NCBI GenBank assembly: GCA_944548615.1
Contig: OX155951.1
Location: forward strand, 41,521,964-41,585,963
Length of the DNA: 64,000 nt
Direction of reading: 5' to 3'
DNA from: Micropterix aruncella
Lineage: Eukaryota; Arthropoda; Insecta; Lepidoptera; Micropterigidae
Under the pieces are notes generated by a model that ran no database searches, was not told where the DNA came from, and saw nothing but the letters and a program-made list of their open reading frames with translations. Position numbers and translations under genes: made by a program. The number at the start of each line of letters is the position of its first letter. The first letter of the stretch is position 1. Below, one piece after another: positions 19,720 to 31,849 of the stretch.

Positions 19720-21505
19720 GGTCTGATGGTTTGCACATCGGATCAGACCGGTCGAAACCGGGCAAAAACTATGACTGACTAGTTGTGTTCGAAACGCCGA
19801 GAAGAACGGCCGCGTGTGTAGGTAGGTACTCATTTTGCACCATGTAGGAAATGATCACCTAACGTGATGTGATGTTATAATTGTAATTGTTCAATAATTT
19901 AAAGAATGTCGGTATTTGTGAGATACATCCCAAGAGCTAATATTATTACTGCAATTTAATTTAATATTTTTACTGCAAATATATTCGGCTTTAGGGAAAA
20001 AATGTTTACTGAAATAGCTATTGGTGAACTGACCAAATTTATACTAAACGCCATTGATACATTGTCTTATCCTGTCAGTATTTTTTGTGACATCGAAAGC
20101 ATTCGTCTCAGTGAGGCCACAGTTTACTTATCACTAAATTAGAATGTTATGATATACGAGAAAACGCGGCGTGAACTTGACGTACTTAGAGGAACTGCCC
20201 GATCCAGTCGCCTGTTGCGTAAAACTGCGATGAACGCTAATTTAATTATGGTGTGTAACAAAAATCCAAATTTGCGTGGCATGTTATGTTTCAAAAACAT
20301 GTTGCACGCATTGCAACATGTTGCGCTTGTATTTCTCGTGTTTTTATATTGGTCTTACTCAGTTTTTGGGTTGTTTCGGAATCTTGGTTAAAAATCTCAA
20401 AACTTATTTCCAAAACTATAGATAATTGCTAAAAGCTTTGACATTTGGATCTGTCATAATAGAGATGGCCGTATGGCACAGCCCAATAAAAAATGACCCT
20501 TCTGGTGTTCTTGCCATGACAAAAAAAAACAAGAGATTTACTTAAAAATCGAGTTCAAAAGAATTTTAATAAATGTAATAAATATTACATAAAATATTAC
20601 TATTTTAGTGAACATGAGTAGCTATGAGTTTTTTTTTTAATCTCCTAAAGTTGGTATAGCTGCAGGCAGTCCAGTCTGTCCAAACTAGCCACAGTAATTG
20701 AGGGGGTCATATTTTCGAAGATCCGCGAGGTGTGTGCACCAGGAGTGCGGCGTTTTATTAAAGTAATGTGAACAAGGTCTCATTTCTGCGGGTTTTTGGC
20801 TGTGCCGCCTTTTTATTTTCCAATGTAAATTCAACAATAAATCGGCCCACCGTGCCCTGACTTTTCTCGCCTGGATGTCCATTTGAACTGAAATACAACA
20901 TTTCTGAAGTCTGTACCACATGTCTGATGAGATAGAAGGAGGAAACTACCTGCAAATTAAAGGATCTTGTTTTTATAACTTTAAATTTGTAGTTTTATTT
21001 TAAAATTGCGAAGGTTTATTCTCTGTCTTGCCAAATTTAGTGACAAAGTAAATTCTTTCCCCGACCCTGTGGTTGTTTTTTTAATTTTCGGTCATAACCT
21101 AACCTATAGTATTTTTTTCTTTTTCGCGTTTTAAATAAACGCGATGGCGCTCTTGTTTCTTGTTGGTATAACGCGATTGGATTACTAATCGTATGTTATA
21201 GGTGATAATATTTTGTTTTTAAATAGGTCGTAGGTTATTGTTTTTTTAGTTAACTGTATACAGCGTATTTGTCATTGTAGAAAAACATTGTAGAATATCA
21301 CTTGTATAGCCATTTATACATTGCAAAATATAATATAAAGCACCTACTTAAAACAAAAATAATATTGAAAGATTAAAAAAAACAAGCATATTTAAATTTA
21401 TCAGTAGAAGTAGGTAATATAGGGTAGAAAGAGAGAGGGTAGAAAATGTAAGATCGATATGGTTAAAAGTAGTATTAAATCAAAGAGAGATATTAGTCAT
21501 AATAC
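19720..21505. other. Intergenic DNA, no gene recognised
   Basis: AT-rich sequence with scattered short frames, none with homology or splice-bounded structure. Confidence 0.4.
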
Positions 21506-21509
21506 TGTA

Positions 21510-21690
21510 TATTATAATGTACGTACCTACACATATATACATACACACATATACCCACACACATACACATATATTCACATACATATATTTACATACATAC
21601 TCGTATATAAATACATACACATTCACACAGATTCACATACTTATATTTATATACACTTGCACCTGTGCATATATACAGACAAATAAAGGC
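21510..21690. repeat. (CATA)n / (CACA)n low-complexity tract
   Basis: Imperfect CATACACA/TATACATA simple repeat. The Tyr/His/Thr-rich frames it generates are artefacts. Confidence 0.75.
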
Positions 21691-22009
21691 AACAGTTTGT
21701 AATAGTGGGTATCTTAATAAATCATTAGGTTAGTTGTGTTTCTAAGCTTTTTTTCGTCTGCTTGAAGAAAGGTTTTTTTACCTGGCCAAAAAATGACGTA
21801 ATCATTTAACATATCATTGAAATAACTGAGTAACCATATCATAGTGACATTGCTGAAGTGGCTCTTATAACATATTGGCACATGAAACAAACGACAACTC
21901 GCGTACGTCTGGGGGGCACTCTCAATACTCTTTTACTTTGTTTCCTGTCATAATTAATACGTCTTTTTTATTTCACTGATAGTTGGCCTAGCATATAGAG
22001 GCGTAGACC

Positions 22010-22640
22010 TCAACGGGCAAACCCGTCACCCCAGGAAGCTTTAACGATAATGATTGTTCTGTCCCCCGTGAGGTGAATGTAGAAGACGAGGACAAGTACA
22101 AACCTACCATCCAGCAAAGCCAACATGCCCCGCAGTCGTCAGAGGCCAACGCCTTACGGCGAGGCACTGGAAAGGTAACCCAGCGGGCAACCTCACCTCC
22201 TGACCACCAGTTTTGGCAGGATATCTACGTCTGGATTTAAACATCGGGATACCTGCATCCTCCCGACTGGTTACGGGTTCGCTTGCGTGGTCCTCTACCT
22301 GCCGTATGTTCAGCGGTGATTCAGTTTGAATCTATCGCGGACCAATGGCATCGTTTGCACGGATTTGAAGTCAGGATTAGGTAGCCAAATGGTCATTTCT
22401 AGAGTCGAAGACGACAGGTCAAAAAAAGGTCCACCCCCGCTAAATAGGAAACAAAGCCGTTTCTAGACTCCCCCGGGGTTATCTGTCCGAGTGCACAGTC
22501 GATTGGCTATCGCCACAAGGTTCACAAACCGTCCAGGACGACCCGAAAAATTATTCCCAGGGGAAACTGACCCACTGGACACAGAGTCCATCCCGGGCTT
22601 GAACTTCTACTATGAGACTACCGGATGAACGCTGACTCAT
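22010..22640. repeat. GC-rich island of probable transposon origin
   Basis: About 630 bp with far higher GC than its flanks, starting GGCGTAGACCTCAACGGGC. All frames carry stops. It resembles the 5' untranslated region of a LINE in composition, but no reverse transcriptase follows. Identity unknown. Confidence 0.35.
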
Positions 22641-22679
22641 GAATTGAGCAGATCCTTAACAAAATAGGTCATAATGGCC

Positions 22680-23300
22680 CAATTGAACTGGGCACATTAA
22701 CTCTCCATAGCCAAGAGGCAGTGACAAAAAAGTGCAAGAGTTTTGTAAAAGCTGATACTTTTAAATGAGACAGTATTTTGGCTATAGAATGCTGAAGTAG
22801 AGTCAGCAGGCCAGACTCCAGGACACCTGGCGCTGGCGTACTAGAAAATGTGTAGTTTTAATTAGTACCACCAAAGTGTTTCGGAAGAGCTGAAAATTCA
22901 TCATAATGCGCGGCACATTAGACCGATGCGTAATAGTCGCCGACAAATACGTACCGGCGTATTTGCAGGGACTTCATTTTTGTGACATGTATAGAGTAAT
23001 TCGGACGCCACGCGTTATATTGTTAAGCAGCCTGACCATTTGTTTCGAGTTCTTTGTTGCATCCACTGTCTACTGATGAATGTTCAGCTTTCCAAAAAAT
23101 TTTGGGGGTACTAATTAAAATAACGCCTTTCCTAGTACGCCTGCGTCAGGTGTCCCGGATACGGACTGCTGACTCAACCCTGGCATTTTATGTTCAAAAT
23201 GCTGTCTGATCTGAAAGTATCAGCTTTTACAAAACGCTTACACATTTTTGTCGCTGGATCCCTAACTACCATTAGTTCCCCGCAGTTCCCCATAGTTGGC
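22680..23300. repeat. Large inverted repeat (two arms of about 200 bp)
   Basis: The left arm (about 22690-22900; TTTTGTAAAAGCTGATACTTT, GAGTCAGCAG, GGACACCTG, TTTTAATTAGTACC) pairs in reverse complement with the right arm (about 23080-23290). The spacer is about 170 bp and contains CGACAAATACG.ACCGGCGTATTTG, itself a small palindrome. A foldback transposon, or two copies in opposite orientation. Confidence 0.65.
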
Positions 23301-23359
23301 ATAGCAAAACGGCATTCTATCGACTATCGATATAATAATATTAAGTACCCTAAACTTGA

Positions 23360-23758
23360 CATGTCGGAAAATCGTCATCCGTCGCGTCGCCGTCGAACGG
23401 CTGTCGTTCGCTCGCTCGCTTTTCTTGTGGGTTTTCCGTCATCATTATTCACTCCGGTTCGGTTTCGTGCGCGCTGGAAGCCAGCGTAGTTTTATTTGTG
23501 TTATCTATTTTTTATTGCTGTTATCACATAAGTACATAATGTATGGCTTCCTGCAGCTAAAAGCGAACGTTTCATGTTGAAGGAAATTTTCTATCGTTTG
23601 GTAATATTGTTTTCATGTGCATCACTTACTTGACTACAAACGTTTGATTTAGGTACCATGTTTCTAAATACACCGATTGTTTAACAAAATTAGAGAGGTA
23701 CCGAGCGAAATCCTACAAGTAAGACTTTTTGAGCGATTCGAAACAAATGTTGAACAAA
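23360..23758 (+). promoter_or_regulatory. Golgin-97 5' region
   Basis: A GC-richer patch at 23360-23480 (CGTCGCGTCGCCGTCGAACGG, CTCGCTCGCT) precedes the golgin-97 start codon by about 300 bases and probably includes its promoter or an untranslated exon. Inferred from position and composition only. Confidence 0.3.
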
Positions 23759-26700
23759 ATGTTTGCCAATTTGAAAAGTAAAATAAAAGAAGAGACGGGC
23801 AGCGACGTTTCGAAATTGACATCTGTTTGGAGCGATAAATCGAAGTCGCGCGACGGCCAGGTAATGACAACATGTTTGTTTTTACAATTAGTAAATAAAA
23901 ATGTAGTCACCATCAGCCTACCATAATACAGGACTGTTAATAAGTTCTCGCTTCTTTCTTTCAGTCAGTTACTTTATCATCCGTAGATAGTAATGCGTCG
24001 GCGGTGTTCGCTAATGAGGTTAATAAAATCAAACATGGATCAAGTTTTGATTCCGACAATAATCACGACTGCATTTCAATTCTTAACGAAAAATTAAAGG
24101 AGAGAGATACCTTCTGGCAGGTTAAATTAGATGAATTGCAAATGACTCTCGATGCAGCTAAAGGTTGGTATTTGGTCATTTGTTTAAATAAGTAGTTCCG
24201 GTGTCCTCTACATGGTGGTCACATGGTGGTTAGGTCTCCTGATTGTTTACATTGTAAGTATCCGGGTTCAATTCCCAGCTGGGTTGGAATAAAATTACCA
24301 GAATTTCATTTCATCCTTCGCGCTACGCGACACTTGGGTTATGCAAATTTCGAGTTATGCGGAAAAATTGCAGCAAAGCTTGAGTTTATTTATTTATTTA
24401 TTTATTATAAAAGGTACACAAACAATACTCTAATATTACATGGCTATCGCTAACATTTTTACTTTGTTTCTAATTAGGGTATAATATTATATGCGTACTC
24501 CGCATGCTTAATTTATAATTGCGTATGTGCCGTATCTCATGATTTACAAAATTATCAAAATTATCAAAAATTATCAGCACAAAAATTAATATCCTTAAAA
24601 ATTATCAAAACAAAAATTAAAAATTTTAGAAATAAGTTTACAGTGAATTCTGAAAAACAATTAAACAATGAAATGAGTTACGCGGTTTTGGAGGGATTTT
24701 TATTTATAAACAAAATATATAATTATAGATGAATGTTTTTACATAAAAAGATAATAGGTATATATTGAAGTTTGCACTAATCCTGAGTCTCGACTTACGT
24801 GGTTTTGACTTACGCAGATCCAATTAACCGTTTCTTGAGGGATACCTGTATCTCATATTGTTGATGTTTATGCTATTTACCTTTAGTAAATTAGTGCTTC
24901 TTTAGTAGGTACATAAAGTAGGAATTTATTATTTATTATTATTTATGTACGCAGGAGAAGAAGTTATGGCGGCAGTTTCTGTGGCGAGAACGGCGCAAGC
25001 AGAGGCGGCTCAGCAAGCAGCTCAGTTGGCAGTCACCGAGCAGCAACTCCACAAATTCAGAGAGCAAGCTAATTGTGCCATGCAAGTGCAGGAGAAAATG
25101 GAAAACCTTTTAGTAAGACACGTTTAATCATACACAAGGACTTTTAAGTTCAAGCGGCATCATTAAAATGTTACTACACTTAGACTTAGGCAGGCAATAC
25201 ACGTCCAATTTTCCTCTAGGATTATCGGATCCGATAGTCTCATCAGACTATCGGAAGGCGCTCTTGCCATACACTTGTTTGAACATTCAATACACATCCG
25301 ATCCGACAATCGGATCGCACGTGTGATTAATGTTCAAACAAACGTATGGCAAGAGTGCCTTCCGATAGTCTGATCAGACTATCAGATCCGACTATCGTAT
25401 AGAAAAAATCTGACGTTTGTTCCCGGCCTTATTCTCACTTAGAGAAACCTTCCTAAGTTATTGACTTCTCACATTTTTTTCGACCAAATTATCTTTGCAC
25501 TAATATAAAAATCAATAACGCCACTGATACAAAGTTGCTAACATTATCGTATCCTAGATAATAATGGCGACCTTGTTTACCTACTGGACGCACCCTTTTT
25601 TACTTACATATTGCAAAAGATTAATTGTTTAAAATAATAAAAAATGCTTTTTGTGAGCAATGTTTGAATAAAAAGTCGCACAAAGTGCAGGAGAAAGTCA
25701 TGTTAGCCATTACACATTAGGAAGGTAGGTCAGGGTATGTCATTAGTGAGAGAATCAGACAGAAAAAAGCTAATTAGCCATAAAAGTCAAGACAAACTAA
25801 TGAAAGAAAGTCAATAAACAAGCCCACAAAACTATAGTGGTTTTCATCATTATCTTATCTTGAAATAATACCATTTATCTTGACCTTTATCTTCATGTAT
25901 ATACTATCTGGTACATTATCTCATTCTGCTTATTTCCTAATCTCCAGGAAGAATTTGATAGCGCTCGACGAGAATGGAGTAAAGAGAGAACAGAGCTGAG
26001 AATGTCGCTAGGAGCTGCAGAAGCGGAGGTCGGTATTTTAAGAGATGAAATAGCTCTTGTTCGTGCTTCGTTACCACCATCACACCCTGATCACAGATTT
26101 GACGGGAGCGGTAAGCATTACAATATTTTTGCTGTAGGTTTTTACAATTCCTTTTCCTCATTATAGTCTTTTTTTTAGTATCCCAAAGTGAAAGCGAAGA
26201 TTTTTCCCGTATTCTCCGCGAAAGGACCGTCTTGGAACGGCAACTCCAGGAAACTCGGGTTGCGCTCGCCGACATTAAGACTTCGTGGAGCGGACAAATC
26301 GCCAGCCTTGAGACGCAGGTGTGTTTACCGTTAAAAATCAATAGCCCAGTGTGTGCGAAGCATGACTTTAAAATATGCATGGGATTAATACATTACTTGA
26401 AGATTGTATTTGAGTCGATTGGATGATTTTATAATGGATTGTTTGTATAGAGTGTAATGTCTAATAAAATAACATCCGACTGCAGGTCAATCAACATCAC
26501 AATATTAGATCCTAGCATTTGGATCATTAGGACATACATTTCTTTGCCGGATTTGGTAGGAATTTTAGCTTTTGGCCAGGAATATAAATGGTATTACAAT
26601 TTTGCGCACTTATAAGTTATCCGGGTGTTTCAGCTGATTTGTAAGAAATAAAAAATAAAAATAGCTTTATTGTGCCAAATTTACAATAACAACGATAAAG

Positions 26701-29700
26701 AAAAAATAAAAACTTACATTCGATTTTTAATTGGTACAAACGGCGGGCTTATCGTTTCACGATTCCTTACAGCCATCCATAGTAATATTAAATAAAATAA
26801 AATAAATAAGCAGCTTATTTTAGCGACTGAATATAAATAATAGACATAATAAAAGTGTACATAATATGTGTAATAATAGATATATAGGTACTACAGGTAA
26901 ATAATAACACCTACTTAATAAAATGATAAATATTACATAAAAACGTCCATTATTGGACTGTCCAATCGTGGACTGGGTGGGATGCTTACCTAATATGTTG
27001 AGAAAGAAAATGTATGTTTAATAACGCCTTGAAGCAAAGCAACGAAGTTGCACGGCGGATAACATGTGGAAGCTCGTTTCAAGGTTGAGCATAATGGATG
27101 GTAAATAAGTAGGTGAAAAAAGAAGTTGATGTAATGGAATTGGTATAGTGTTCGAACTTGATCTGAGTGGAACATTTGTCCATGCTACACAGTCCTGCCC
27201 ATTTCAGTTATGACATTTGGCAAACGACTTTTGCTTTTGCGAGAGGAATGGGTTTTTGTGCAACTTTAATTTTGTGTTATTGTTTTAAAAGGGTAAGTTT
27301 GATGATAGTTTACATACTTGCAATGTGATAGTAGCCCAAAATCTTCTCTATTATCACTTATAATGAAGGAAATACATTAGATCTAAGTGGTACTCTGAGT
27401 GTATATTTATCTGCTGGCTTCACTTTGGACATTGTAGGGTCTGTCTGCGGACACTGTGGTGTCCAGAAGTCGAAGTAAGATCGCAGAATTAGAAACATTC
27501 TTCATCATAAACAGTTCCTTTAAACTATTGTATGTGTTTTAATTTTGATTGTCACCTAAAATTACCTTTTGGTGGAATAATGAACATAGGTGGCGCGCTT
27601 ATCTTTACAAGCGGGAGAAGAAGGGTCCGAACGCCGAAGAGCCGTACAAGAAAGAGACGATCTCCATAAGCAGCTCACAGTCTTTAAGGAGGAACAGTCG
27701 CGATTGCAAAACCAGCTTACGAACAGCGAAGCAAAGGTTAATATGTCCTCTAAATTAGTTAATTTATAAGTCAGAGTTAATTTATTAAGTTGTATGTAGG
27801 TATCGAGGCTGTCATCAGAGTCTGCCGCTCTGTCCGCCGAAATCAGAACGCTCAAAGAAGAGAGCAACAAGCAAACTGTGAGTCGACATACGAATGAAAC
27901 CGTAGCCGCCGTCCGAGCCGTTTGATTTCCGCAACATTTCCTTATTTTTGTTGTTTCTTTTTGAAAGTTTATAAGCACTGTTAATAATTTAATTTGACAA
28001 TTTAGTGACGCATTTATGTAGCATTTTAGGCAAACGATTATTATAATATAAAAAGAAATAGAAAAAATATTCGCACAATTATTTTTGTTTTATTTCCTTT
28101 TTTGTTTTTGCTGTTTTATGTGCATGGGTTGCAAAAGCATGATTTTTTGAAGACTATCGCGGTCGTTTGACATAATAATGAATTTATCACGTGAAGTTTG
28201 GAGCACCCAACATTGTTGGGTGTCATTGTCCAGTCTACCCTGGACAACGACAGTTACAACATCGCCAAAACGTCGGATGCTACGATCTTCACGCAGTGAA
28301 TTCGTTTCTACCGTATTTATAGCATGATTTTTGCATGAAAATGTCGTTTTAGTTTAGCAGTTTCATAAAAGTTCTTCAAGACTGACGAGTTTTTATTTTT
28401 ACATATTTCAGGAGATTTTAAAACAGAAAAATATGCAAATAAAAATGGATTTGCAAGAAATGATGAGATTAGAAGAAACGCTCGAAGAAAAATTAAAAGA
28501 CATACAAAATCTTGAAAATCAAATCGATGAGCTTAGAATTGAATTACACCAAGTTAACGGTGAAAAGGACGGTTTTATAAGAGTTTTAGAACAGAATACA
28601 ATAGAATATACCGAACTGAAGAAGCAGTGTGACATGTAATTGATTTTATATTGATTACCTTTTTTTAATGAGCAGGGAAAATCATGTGCCGATGAATCCA
28701 TTAATTAATTTTTATTGTTGTAGTTGTGTGTATAAAATATTTCGTTCAAAGGTACGTTTTTTTTATTTTGTAATATCACTACGGATTTATTGCACTTGAT
28801 TTGAAAACCCTGCTTTCAGTATATATATATATATATATTTTAATGAAAATTATATTTTGCAGAGTATGCAGGGATAAAGATGATGCCCTCCTGAGGAATG
28901 CGCATATATCTCAGACTTTAGAATTAGGCCAATGCGAAATTAGAAATCAAGAAACCGAAATTGAGGAATTACGAGAAAAAATCGAAACGCTTGAAAGTGA
29001 ACTGAAGACGCAGAAACAGGTTATTTTTAAATTTTGGCATATTTTTTATTACTATTAAAGCATTTAAACTATACCATCATCATTACATTTGATTCATCAT
29101 TAAAGGTCGGCGAAGCCCAAAAAGTCCGCCCATGCAAGCCCAAAAAACATCACTTAGGAAATTTTACATTATATACATACTTTCTGATTAAAGCCACATT
29201 TTGTTAAACTTCTAATTACTATGATAATCCGGTAAAATCTAATTACTATGATAATACAGTAAAAATCAGTGAAAAGGTTAAATATGCTTTTGCTGGGATT
29301 AAAACATTTGTCGAAAAACCTAACCTCAATAAGTAGAAGAACGTTTTGTTCCGATTTTACTTTTTGCAGAAATGTTTTGATGAATTTTATTGAAAAATAA
29401 TAAAAATCTCGTAAATTTAATGGCTTAAATCATAGTCATTTTGGTTCGTTTTTATCTATTTTTCTCTCTGCATTATCATAATCTATTAATATCTATTTTT
29501 CTCTCTCATTACATATAAAAGTACTCGTAAGACGTAGAAAGCCATGACAATTTAGACCTTTAACTAACTATTTCTATAAAATTGTTGTAGTTACATTTGT
29601 AATTGTACCATTTATTTTAGTGATGTGTTGTTTTGGCTCTTCCGCATGCATCTAAGCTGTTTACCTATAGCATTGATTATATACGGCATTAGATTGCTCA

Positions 29701-30967
29701 ATGTCATACTACGATTTGGCAGCTCGGATTATACTATGAAACGCAACATAGATGGCACTCTTGTAGATAGTTCCAAACATTGATTAATTTTGTCTTACGT
29801 TCAGTGGCCCAATAGATGGCATTCTGAACATGCCTATTCGGCATCCTATCTTGAAATAAAACAAATATAATACCGAACGAATTTTTAAATCATAGCTGTT
29901 ATTATTTTAATATTACTTACTTGAATGTGTCAATTTTAATCTGCTATACAGGTTTTAATTCATAATATTTAGACGCTTTAATTTTAAAATAGTCTACTAG
30001 ATAGCATTCTAATATCTCCGTATTAATGATGTGATGCAAACAGCCTATATTTCTGTGATTCCATAGATAACAATAATAATTTAATGTTATTATTGGTTAA
30101 ATAATTGGTATTTTTATAATCAGTCAGTCGATTTAATAAAATATTCATTATGAATGTTATTTTAGATGGCCAAATATATTCCTATTAATTTCACCGGACA
30201 ATGCTATCAGCGCCACCTGCATGTTGCCGGTGCAGAATGGTTGCCATACCGTATTATGGCATTGAGCAATCTCATACCCGGTATAAATAAATAAATGAAA
30301 TAAAAAAACAATGCCTTTAGTCTTCCTGGAGATCATATTGTCCTCAATGATTTACTTATTATAGTTTACATTCAATATTATCGTTACGCATAGTGTGACT
30401 GTTTTTTCCTGCTGATAAATAATTATTATAAATTACCTTTTTTTTATGAAAACATGCGAGCGTTGGAAATATAAATATGTGTTGATTTACAGGAAATGGC
30501 AGTTTATTCCGAATATAATAAATCACTGAAACTATCTGAGAAGGCTGCGAGAGATAATGTACAAGAGTTGCAATTACATTTAGATGAAAAAACAAAAGTA
30601 AGAAATCTTAATGTCGTTTAATTTACAAATGCAACTTGTTTCCCTTTATTTTATATGTATATAATTTAATTTGTAGAGTGCCAAGGCTCTTCAAAATCGA
30701 ATATCCGACATGAAAAAAACACTGCAGCAAGAAATTCAAAACAGCCGCACGGAACTGACTACCTCTGAAGACACAGATATAAGTCGTCGTTATTTAAAGC
30801 ATGTTGTAATTCGATTTCTGACTGCAAAGGAGTTGGAAGCGCGTCAGTTGACACGAGCGCTTTCCGTTTTGCTGAAGCTCAATTCGCAGGAAGAAGCCCT
30901 ACTGCAATCTGCGCTTCCTTCTAAGACAGGACTATCAAACTGGTTTAGCGGTTTTTCGCCCACTTGA
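23759..30967 (+). CDS. Golgin-97 (GOLGA1) homologue, 12 exons
   Basis: Trans-Golgi coiled-coil tether, recruited through its C-terminal GRIP domain by Arl1-GTP. Exons: 23759-23860, 23965-24163, 24955-25112, 25948-26110, 26179-26318, 27438-about 27499, 27590-27736, 27800-27877, 28412-28635, 28863-29019, 30493-30597, 30677-30967. All but one junction keep frame with GT/AG borders. The protein is about 600 residues. It starts MFANLKSKIKEETG like golgin-97; an in-frame ATG four codons upstream (23747) is possible. The middle is Glu/Lys/Leu-rich heptad coiled coil. The last exon carries the GRIP domain (RRYLKHVVIRFL, ending LNSQEEALL) and a tail NWFSGFSPT. The sixth exon has no in-phase GT donor that I can find. 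Introns contain a SINE, a foldback element, LINE tails and a MITE. Confidence 0.88.
24203..24400 (+). mobile_element. tRNA-like SINE
   Basis: Inside golgin-97 intron 2. TGGTGGTTAGGTCTCCTG resembles a polymerase III A box, and GGTTCAATTCC about 35 bases on is a good B box. A tRNA-unrelated body and a TTTATTTATT tail follow. This is the architecture of a tRNA-derived SINE; the exact ends were not fixed. Confidence 0.55.
25215..25402. mobile_element. Foldback MITE with nested palindrome
   Basis: In golgin-97 intron 3. Arms reading GACTATCGGAAGGCGCTCTT and on through TTGTTTGAACATT pair with the reverse complement at about 25325-25380 with few mismatches. The centre holds GATCCGACAATCGGATC, and the outer ends repeat TATCGGATCCGATAGTC-type palindromes. 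Confidence 0.7.
26640..26900 (-). repeat. LINE 3' end
   Basis: Reverse-complement LINE tail (AAATAGCTTTATTGTGCC..., GGTACAAACGGCGGGCTTATC, CACGATTCCTTACAG) matching 36.09-36.26 kb and, inverted, 3.40-3.53 kb. In golgin-97 intron 5. Confidence 0.5.
28147..28323 (+). mobile_element. Foldback family B, copy 1
   Basis: GAAGACTATCGCGG.CGTTTGACAT, then GAATTTA.C.CGTGAA, ACAACATCGCCAAAACGTCGG and CTTCACGC.GTGAATTCG match the element at 51.52-51.66 kb in the opposite orientation. The CACGTGAAG...CTTCACGC arms are inverted repeats. It lies in golgin-97 intron 8. Confidence 0.5.
29678..30286. mobile_element. DNA-transposon-derived element C, copy 1
   Basis: About 610 bp in golgin-97 intron 10. The ends are inverted repeats: TATACGGCATTAGATTGCTC on the left against ATTGAGCAATCTCATACCCGG on the right. 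The interior repeats the motif AGATGGCATTCT. A second copy, missing its left end, occupies 36.25-38.10 kb. Confidence 0.6.
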
Positions 30968-31510
30968 TTTTTAAATTGCAATTTAAACGGCTTTTTTATA
31001 TGGCTGTGTGACATTTACTCTTGACCATTGTAATGTGTGATATATGGGACATAAAAGTCATACCTTGGGGAATCTCAAAAGTCAGATTCAAATATTCCAC
31101 TTTACCAGCATTTATTAGGTAGCTCCTAAGTGCCTTGATGTTGTTTTGTTTTATTTGAAACTATAGCGTTTTTCTTGGAGTTATACAAAAAAGAAACAGA
31201 TGTAATCATTATACCAGCTATAATAAAAAAAAATAATTTGAAAAACGCTTAGAGATTTGATTCGTTTGAGATTGTCAATTCCTAGTCCAATAAGTATTGT
31301 TATCTGGCATACCAGTTCTCCAAGCTCTCCAGTAATAAATACACAAAAGCCCTACAAGTGTTTCAGCGTCATAAAAACTGTTATTTTATAAATTGATACA
31401 TAGTTTGTAGAAATTATTTATTTTATCGAGACTTGACAGTATTACACCTAGTTTATGAATTCGTAAAGCAAAAAAACTGTAAATATATTTATTTTAAATA
31501 AAACTGCGCT
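30968..31510 (+). other. Golgin-97 3' UTR
   Basis: Follows the TGA at 30965-30967. A candidate polyadenylation signal AAATAAAA lies at about 31495-31503. It is convergent with the FATP gene, whose stop codon is at 31850. Confidence 0.45.
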
Positions 31511-31849
31511 TCTAATTTTGAATCCTTATTTTAAAAACAAGCTTCGACAGTGTAGTCAAATTTATTGAAAAAAAAAATAACATGATACTTCTAAAGTATA
31601 TCTACAATTGCTTATTAAGAATTGACTCAATATAAAATAGTGTATATATTTGATTGTGTTTCATTGCAACTTAATAATTTAAATCTTTGGGAATAGGCAG
31701 AGCGAGACGGAGTAAAGCACGAGGGAATGTACGTCCTACTCTGTCTCATTCTAGCGAGGTCGAAATGAAACGCAATCGGTGCTTAAAATAATTACCTAAC
31801 CGATTTGTTTATTGCTTTCGAAGCTAGGAGCGATAGTCTGCTAAAATTC

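Noticed and set aside
21459..21702. Tyr/His/Thr-rich frames
   Set aside because: Translations of a CATA/CACA simple repeat.
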